From assembly GCA_027924585.1 (NCBI GenBank), contig BSBM01002103.1, forward strand, positions 840,315-904,314: a stretch of DNA of 64,000 bases. Reading direction: 5' to 3'. Within the stretch, counting starts at the first letter, position 1; each line of letters starts with the position of its first letter. The notes beneath the pieces are model-generated. The model ran no database searches, was not told the DNA's origin, and worked only from the letters and a program-made list of their open reading frames with translations. The position numbers were made by a program, and so were the translations under genes. This stretch comes from Larix kaempferi (Eukaryota > Streptophyta > Pinopsida > Pinales > Pinaceae). Shown here piece after piece: positions 58,614-64,000 of this stretch.

Positions 58614-59303
58614 TGTTAACACCTAAAAAGTGCTCACTAGCTCATTTCCTTATTCACATGACCCATTTGTCCACTTTTCCACCATTTGAGCCTATGAAGC
58701 CAACAAAAGGTCACCAAAAGACCTTAGTACACCCCTTTTCCCACTCAAAAAAGATTATTTTTTCTAAAAAAGCATAAAAAACCCTAAAAAAGGGTCCAAA
58801 TTCCCAAAAATATTAAAAAGGGAATAAAAATATTAATTTTATTCAAAAAAGGAAAAAAGAGGGAAAAATACCTAAACCATGTTGGTCAATACCATTGGTT
58901 TCCACAAAACCACAAATGGTATTCCCCCACCACCAAAACCTATAAAAAGGTGGTAGGGGCTCCTCATTTCACATCCATCCATATTCTTATCCTCATGCTG
59001 CCAAAATCTCCCTTGAGTTTTTTGGCCATTGTAGCAACCTTGGAGAAAGGACCCATTGGAGATTGGAGCTACTCAACAACCCTCATCACTTGGAGGTATT
59101 GTTATTGCAAGCACTTGCTTGCCCCCATTTTTCAATACAAAATTATTTATTATGTTTCTTGTTCTTGTTTTTTAATTCAAAATTCACATGCTAGTTTAGT
59201 TTTAGTTTAGATTTAGTTTATTGTTTTTGCTTTATATTGAAACTGCTGCTACTAGTTAGCAGGTGCCCATAGCACTAAGCTTGGTTGCAAAACCAAGCCA
59301 ACA
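58614..59303 (+). repeat. H3 5' LTR
   Basis: 690 bp, TGTTAACACC to CCAAGCCAACA, with TATAAAAAGG at 58941. The primer site TGGCGACTCCGCTGC follows at 59309. Confidence 0.9.
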
Positions 59304-59547
59304 GTTTTTGGCGACTCCGCTGCTTTTGAATCTTTAGATCTCACTTTTGCTTTAGATCTTAGTTTTTGATAGTATTAGTTAGTTTAATTCATAGATCTAC
59401 CACCCTAGACAGCAGATCCATTGCTGTTCTAGATCTTGGCCCATTTTTTAGCCATTAACAGCCCGAAATTCTCAATTTTCAAGTTCGTTTTTCGACGTCC
59501 GCGTACGGCTTTCGCCTCGTGGTTTTTTTCCCAATAGTCGCACAGCT

Positions 59548-59778
59548 CATCGCAACTGCGCGGCTTTTTTTCACGCGGTTTATCGCGGCTTCGCGGCCAT
59601 TTAGCGCGCTGCACATCGCGGCTTCGCGGACCTTTTCCGCACTGCACATCGCGACTGTGTGACTAAATCCCGCGCTGCACATCGCAGCTTCGCGGTCAAA
59701 ACCCGCGCTGCCCATTGCGACTGTGCGACAGAAACCCGCGCGGTCCATCGCGGCTGTTCTGTCAAAACCCGCGATGCT
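59548..59778 (+). repeat. CpG-rich 33-bp tandem repeat in H3 leader
   Basis: Exactly seven 33-bp units (231 bp). A typical unit opens CATCGCGGCTTCGCGG and ends CGCGCTGCA. Confidence 0.9.
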
Positions 59779-60908
59779 AATTTTTTCATTCGGCCGAATC
59801 GTTTAAAAAATTAATTTTTTACTGTATTTTTTTCCCACATAGCACATTTTTACAATATTAAATCCCTGCATATTTTACAGCCATAGAAAAATTTTACTAT
59901 TTAGAATGCACCTTTGAAAGAAGTCTTTTTAAAAAAATTTCAGAAATTGAAAGAAGGATCTATTTTGCATTTTATCTAGATTAAAAAAAAAATTGTTGTT
60001 TACTTCTTTAATATTTTGCCCATAGCAATTTTTGAAAAAGAAATCCATTTATTTCTTAAAGAAGTCATATTATTTGCTTTTCTATTTCAAAAGATCCTTT
60101 GTTTTTTGAATAGTCTTTGCAAAGCATTTAATTTCCATTTATTGAAAAAAGTCATATTATTTGCTTTTCATATTTCAAAAGATCCTTTGTTTTTTGAATA
60201 TTTTCTACAAAGCATTTACTTTTTGAATTTCAGTTTAGAATACCACACGTGCACCCACTCAAACACATAATTTAAACTGATCCTTAAAATGAACCCTAAC
60301 TTCAACAAACTTTTAACCCCACTTGGGGAACACTAAAAGAACTTTGTAGCTAGGTAGTATTGAGGGGATAGGTGTTCCAATAACACCCCTCAGTTATTAC
60401 ATCTGAGACATAGAAGTTGTCCATTAGGGAGCCAAAATCTCCTAGTATTTATTGGCACGGTCACAACCGGTTTATGGGAAGGCCTCTCCCCTAGGAGGGT
60501 TGAAGTCGCGAGGATGGTTCCAGAAGCCTGAGTGGAATACCGAAATCCATTCAGTAACCGAAGGGCTACCATTCGCAGTTCTCGGGATATCCTTGTATAG
60601 GGGTATTGCGATAAAGGACCAAACGACAGATTTACCTTTTCTCGACGTGTCATGAACGGAGTATCCTAGTAGCCATTCTTTAGGATTGATTACCCGGTGT
60701 CCCTCCCGGTAGGGGGATATCTAGCCGTTGACTCAACACTCAATATTGTCCGACTTGGATTTCATCACCTTGCATAGAATATAGTTTGTTGATTCACAAT
60801 ACTTTTAGTTAGGTGTTTGCATGATTCAACCCACCTTTGGTCTAGTTACACCTATTTTTTCTAGAAGCTGTTTGCATGTTGGTACTCTGACCATTTTTTG
60901 CATCCCTC
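59779..60908 (+). other. H3 leader, non-coding
   Basis: Aligns with the H1 leader but carries an extra duplicated segment near 60060-60220 (TCATATTATTTGCTTTT and AAAGATCCTTTGTTTTTTG each appear twice). No gene supported. Confidence 0.55.
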
Positions 60909-60940
60909 CACTTATTATAGCACAGCTGCTATAATAAGTG
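60909..60940 (+). other. Conserved leader hairpin (H3), perfect 14-bp stem
   Basis: CACTTATTATAGCA and TGCTATAATAAGTG pair completely around the loop CAGC. It lies about 150 nt upstream of the open gag frame. Confidence 0.8.
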
Positions 60941-61097
60941 CCTTTTTGAGGTTGATTTTTTTGGCCTGAGAGCCTTCATTTTCACTCCCCTTCTTGCACC
61001 CTTGGTTGCATTAAGGTTTTGAGTTTTTTATACATTACCATTTTACACATACAGATTTTTACACAAAAACTTATTTCTCACCATTGAGAATTTTAGA

Positions 61098-62868
61098 CGC
61101 TCTCGTTGTCTACAGGGAGAACTCTCAGAGTTCAGTCTACTTGGCTCTCCACGTCACCGACGTAGAGCCTTATCCCTTGACTCGACACATCGTCGGTCCA
61201 CCATACGGTCATCCGATTCTGACACGCCTCACTTCACTTCTGATTCTGAGGCAGAATCCGAAAACCCCACTGCGTTATTCCCAACCAGCCTTATGGCCGA
61301 AACACCTTTTGACCCACTTTTTACTAGCACCATAGGAGAGATATCCACAGACCCTTCTACTGCGGTGTCATCCATGGCAACACCCACCCCCCTAGGTATG
61401 CCTAATATGGGCAACACTCCACCTTTAGGAATACCCAACACAGGGCCACCTCCTGTTATAGGAATTCCCAACACAGGGCCACCACCTATTATGGGTATGC
61501 CCAACATAGGGGTCACACTCCCTCTGATTACCACAACCCAGATTATAGGAATCACCACTAATATTCCTAACCCAAGTGTAACCCATGTTGCACTTGGAAG
61601 CGCTGGCCCATACCAGACCACACCTATTGGAGGACACATACCTCCAATACCGAGCATACCCCTAGGCGCTACTAGACCCCTACATCATACCACCATGACT
61701 AGTCATGTCCCAGTCACTACGCCACATACATCTGCTACCTTACCTTACATGGCAAGTCTGAACTTACCAGACTTAGCCAGGCTCACCAATGATCCTATCA
61801 GACACGATCCTGCGTGGCCTCACATGCCCACTAAACTCCCCTCCGACATCCCTAAGTTTGAGGGAAAGGTAGGTGAGGACCCCCAGAACCATATCATGTC
61901 CTTCCATCTATGGTCTTCCTCCAAATCCATAGTGGATGACTCTATCCGCCTCCGTCTGTTACAGCGCACCTTCACTAGCTCTGCAGCCAAGTGGTATATC
62001 AAGCAGCCCCATGCGACCCATGCCACCTTTACCTCCCTTGCCTCGACCTTCCTGCAGTTCTTTCAGTTACCTGTCCGCTATGATGCGGGCGTCGAGATCC
62101 TACTGTCTTGTAGACAGAACAGAACCACACACATCACTGACCACATTCATGAGTGGCATCGACGCCGAAGCCTCTGCAAAATCAAGTTAGATGACTGTAT
62201 CTTCCTAGATTGGTTTCTAAAATCCCTCCTCCCTCTAATTGCGAAGGATGTGGCATCCGAAAGACCCCAGTCTGAAGAAGAGGCCATCCTCAAAGCCCAA
62301 CAGTTTGATCTCATTTACGCCCAGTCGGGTTATCTGTATACCATTATACCAGACGCCCCTCGAGGTGAGTCATCCCAACACGATGCGCCGGGGGCATCCC
62401 ATGCCGCTGATGGCATCATTGGTCGTATGGCCTCACATCCCCAACCCTTTTCCATTGCACATCCTAGCCATGGTCCCGACCTTACGCAGGCTACATCTCA
62501 ATCTGGAGCAACCAGTTCATATGCTCCCATGGCACATCACCACCATACCCATGGACCTTCGTGTCCACCTCAGTTCTTTGGTCATGCACCACCAGCATAC
62601 TCCCCCCCAGTTGCACCTCAACCAGTGTACTACCCACAGCTAGCTGCGACAGCTAACCCAACACCTCCAATAGCTTAGGGTTACCAACAACCCCAGCAGG
62701 TATCTGGTCCACTTCCAACCCCACCGGTGTATTATCCACCACAACCTTCTCCCGCACCTGCGGCAAACCAAAATCCTCCAACTGCTCAAGGGAAAGTGTA
62801 CGCACAGCACAACCAACCCCAACACCAAAACAATCAGTGCGACCAAGGTGCGCAACAGAACCGTGGAA
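61098..62868 (+). pseudogene. H3 gag
   Basis: Open from at least 61098 (RSRCLQGELSEF), with the first plausible ATG at 61293 (MAETPFDPLFTSTIGE). Four 11-residue repeats (LGMPNMGNTPP, LGIPNTGPPPV, IGIPNTGPPPI, MGMPNIGVTLP) are followed by a Pro/Thr-rich stretch. The gag domain runs about 61850-62330 (PKFEGKVGEDPQNHIMSFHL; RLLQRTFTSSAAKWYIKQ; DHIHEWHRRRSLCKIKLDD). A His/Pro/Gln-rich tail ends at a TAG at 62676, probably from CAG, after which the frame stays open to about 62868. It would form the particle shell and bind element RNA. Confidence 0.8.
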
Positions 62869-63690
62869 GAGAACGAACCGCGGTAATAACCAACAGCATC
62901 AGCAAGGTCCTCCACCTCCCAATCCTTCGCAAAATAATAACGCTGCGCTTCCCAACCAGAATCTGGATCGTAATCCCAGGCAGCCCAAAAATAGTAACCT
63001 TAGAACAAACCATCCTTGTTCTATTTGCAGGGTCTATGGTCATTACACCCATGCTTGCCCACATTTGGAGCGAGCTCGGCAACTCTGGACTGACGATGCA
63101 CATCGTCAGGGGCAAGCGGCTCCTCAGCCGCCACCCAACCCTCCACCACCACAACATCAACCTTTGGTGTTGCAAAATCCCTTTCCAAACCAGGGTGCAG
63201 TGAACACTCAGTCGTTAGCTCCCCCTCAGGGCAACGTGCCACCACAACAGATCACTTATGCAGCCCCTGATCAACCCATGTTCGATTCAGGTACTCACCA
63301 TTTGTTGATGATGTCAACTACCGATGCCAACCTCCAAACCCGTCGGAACCAATATGGCTCCACCTCTGAAGCCCTCCCACCGACAAAAACACTAACGTTA
63401 ATCCCACAGATCAAACATTACGTATACCTCTAGCTCCACTTGATGGCGCTCCCAAAACACCTCGCTTCCCACTTCGTCGCATCAACAATAATCCAAATGC
63501 TTGTGCTGCGTCGAATTACAACATTGTGGATGACTTAGCCTAGTCTCCTGCATCCATGTCTGCTTTGGAAGTCCTAAAAAACTGTCCTTCGCAGCGCAAG
63601 ACTTTGCTCTCTGCCATTGGCGCTATTGACCCCAATGATTCACAACTGATCGCATTCGATTCAGACCAGTCCGAACCACGACTGCCTTCC
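62869..63690 (+). pseudogene. H3 gag C-terminus with zinc knuckle
   Basis: A one-base frame change near 62868 leads to NRGNNQQHQQGPPPPNPSQ and the knuckle CSICRVYGHYTHAC, context LRTNHPC, near 63020. Then Pro/Gln-rich text and APPQGNVPPQQITYAAPDQ. Relative to H2, one C is missing near 63380, and CAG has become TAG at 63541. Confidence 0.75.
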
Positions 63691-64000
63691 AGTTTAGCAT
63701 TCCAAGTTTCCATTTCTATTCGGAATCTTGTCATCCATCGGTGCATTATCGATGAAGGGGCCTCTACATGTGTCATGTCCACATTCGTTTGGCAGAAGTT
63801 GGGATCCCCTACTCTCCAGCAGTCCACCACTGCATTACGAGCCTACGACGGCCGTTCAGCTCAACCCCAGGGTCTCTTACCTAATGTCCCCGTCCAGCTT
63901 GCGGGTAAAACCGTGCTCATTGACATTGAGGTCATCAATGCCCAAATCGACTATAACCTTTACTTGGCCGTAGTTACATGTATGCCATGCGAGCTGTTGC
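63691..64000 (+). pseudogene. H3 protease, cut by window end
   Basis: VIHRCIIDEGASTCVMSTFV carries the retropepsin motif as D-E-G-A where D-S-G-A or D-T-G-A is usual. TALRAYDGRSAQPQGLLPNV and VLIDIEVINAQIDYN follow. A T is missing near 63960 relative to H2 (CCTTTTACTTGG), so the LLG region is frameshifted. The protease is followed by the window edge. Confidence 0.75.

Larger units (their letters stand above)
58614..64000 (+). mobile_element. Tat-like element H3, running off the window
   Basis: The most complete copy of the family here: LTR, primer site, leader with 33-bp repeats, hairpin, gag, zinc knuckle and protease, cut by the window end. The left flank is TTTGC (58609-58613). Confidence 0.8.

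Noticed and set aside
61229-61657. 142-codon minus-strand ORF with Gly-Ile-Pro repeats (also 51545-51979)
   Set aside because: It is the shadow of the 11-residue gag repeat on the opposite strand.
1-64000. CRISPR array, tRNA, rRNA or bacterial operon
   Set aside because: Repeats lack regular spacers, no cloverleaf or rRNA sequence was recognised, and all coding remnants are plant retrotransposon types.

Overview
This window looks like a retrotransposon-filled intergenic region of a large plant nuclear genome. The evidence is plant-type Ty3/Gypsy lineages (an Athila-like element, a Tat-like family with a second RNase H, and a chromovirus), iMet- and Asp-type primer-binding sites, an L1-type LINE with a plant-style ORF1, and a GT-AG intron that is AT-rich between GC-rich exons. 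A gymnosperm would fit the density of old nested elements, but that is inference. I see no rRNA, tRNA, CRISPR array, bacterial operon or ordinary host gene. Nearly every coding region is broken, often at codons that a C-to-T change would turn into stops.

Left part (1-31.5 kb): AT-rich tandem repeats (1-1285) lead into a minus-strand LINE (1290-3827 and 30059-about 31480). The LINE is split by a minus-strand Gypsy element, A (3828-30058; site TTTGA/TTTGG). A is split inside its protease by a plus-strand Athila-like element, B (7809-28061; perfect GGCTT duplication). B carries two further insertions. One is C (11092-17766, minus; site AGAAT/AGAAC), a compact element whose only large ORF is open for 764 codons. 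The other is D (19429-21197), a solo LTR related to C with a perfect TGTTG duplication. Reading frames and domains resume across each insertion, so the order LINE, then A, then B, then C and D can be read from the sequence.

Middle part (31.5-49 kb): a degenerate Gypsy element, E (32382-40208), has a 2.4-kb LTR, gag and protease traces but no visible reverse transcriptase. Its 3' LTR is cut at 40208 by unidentified sequence (40209-43423). A minus-strand chromovirus, G (43424-49073), follows, with short LTRs, a Reina-like chromodomain and a deletion through its reverse transcriptase. Its 5' LTR is cut by the next element.

Right part (49-64 kb): three head-to-tail 5' portions of one Tat-like family (H1 from 49074, H2 from 52262, H3 from 58614). 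Each has an LTR with a TATA box, a primer site and a CpG-rich 33-bp repeat in the leader; H1 and H3 also keep a conserved hairpin before gag. H2 is an internally deleted derivative with an open 404-codon ORF joining a duplicated zinc knuckle, the N-terminus of RT and a Tat-type second RNase H. Downstream of it, on the opposite strand, is the most gene-like unit here: a TATA box, an ATG, a 91-bp intron and a predicted 255-aa protein of unknown family (57055-57913). That gene and the intact ORF of element C are the two best candidates for undescribed biology.
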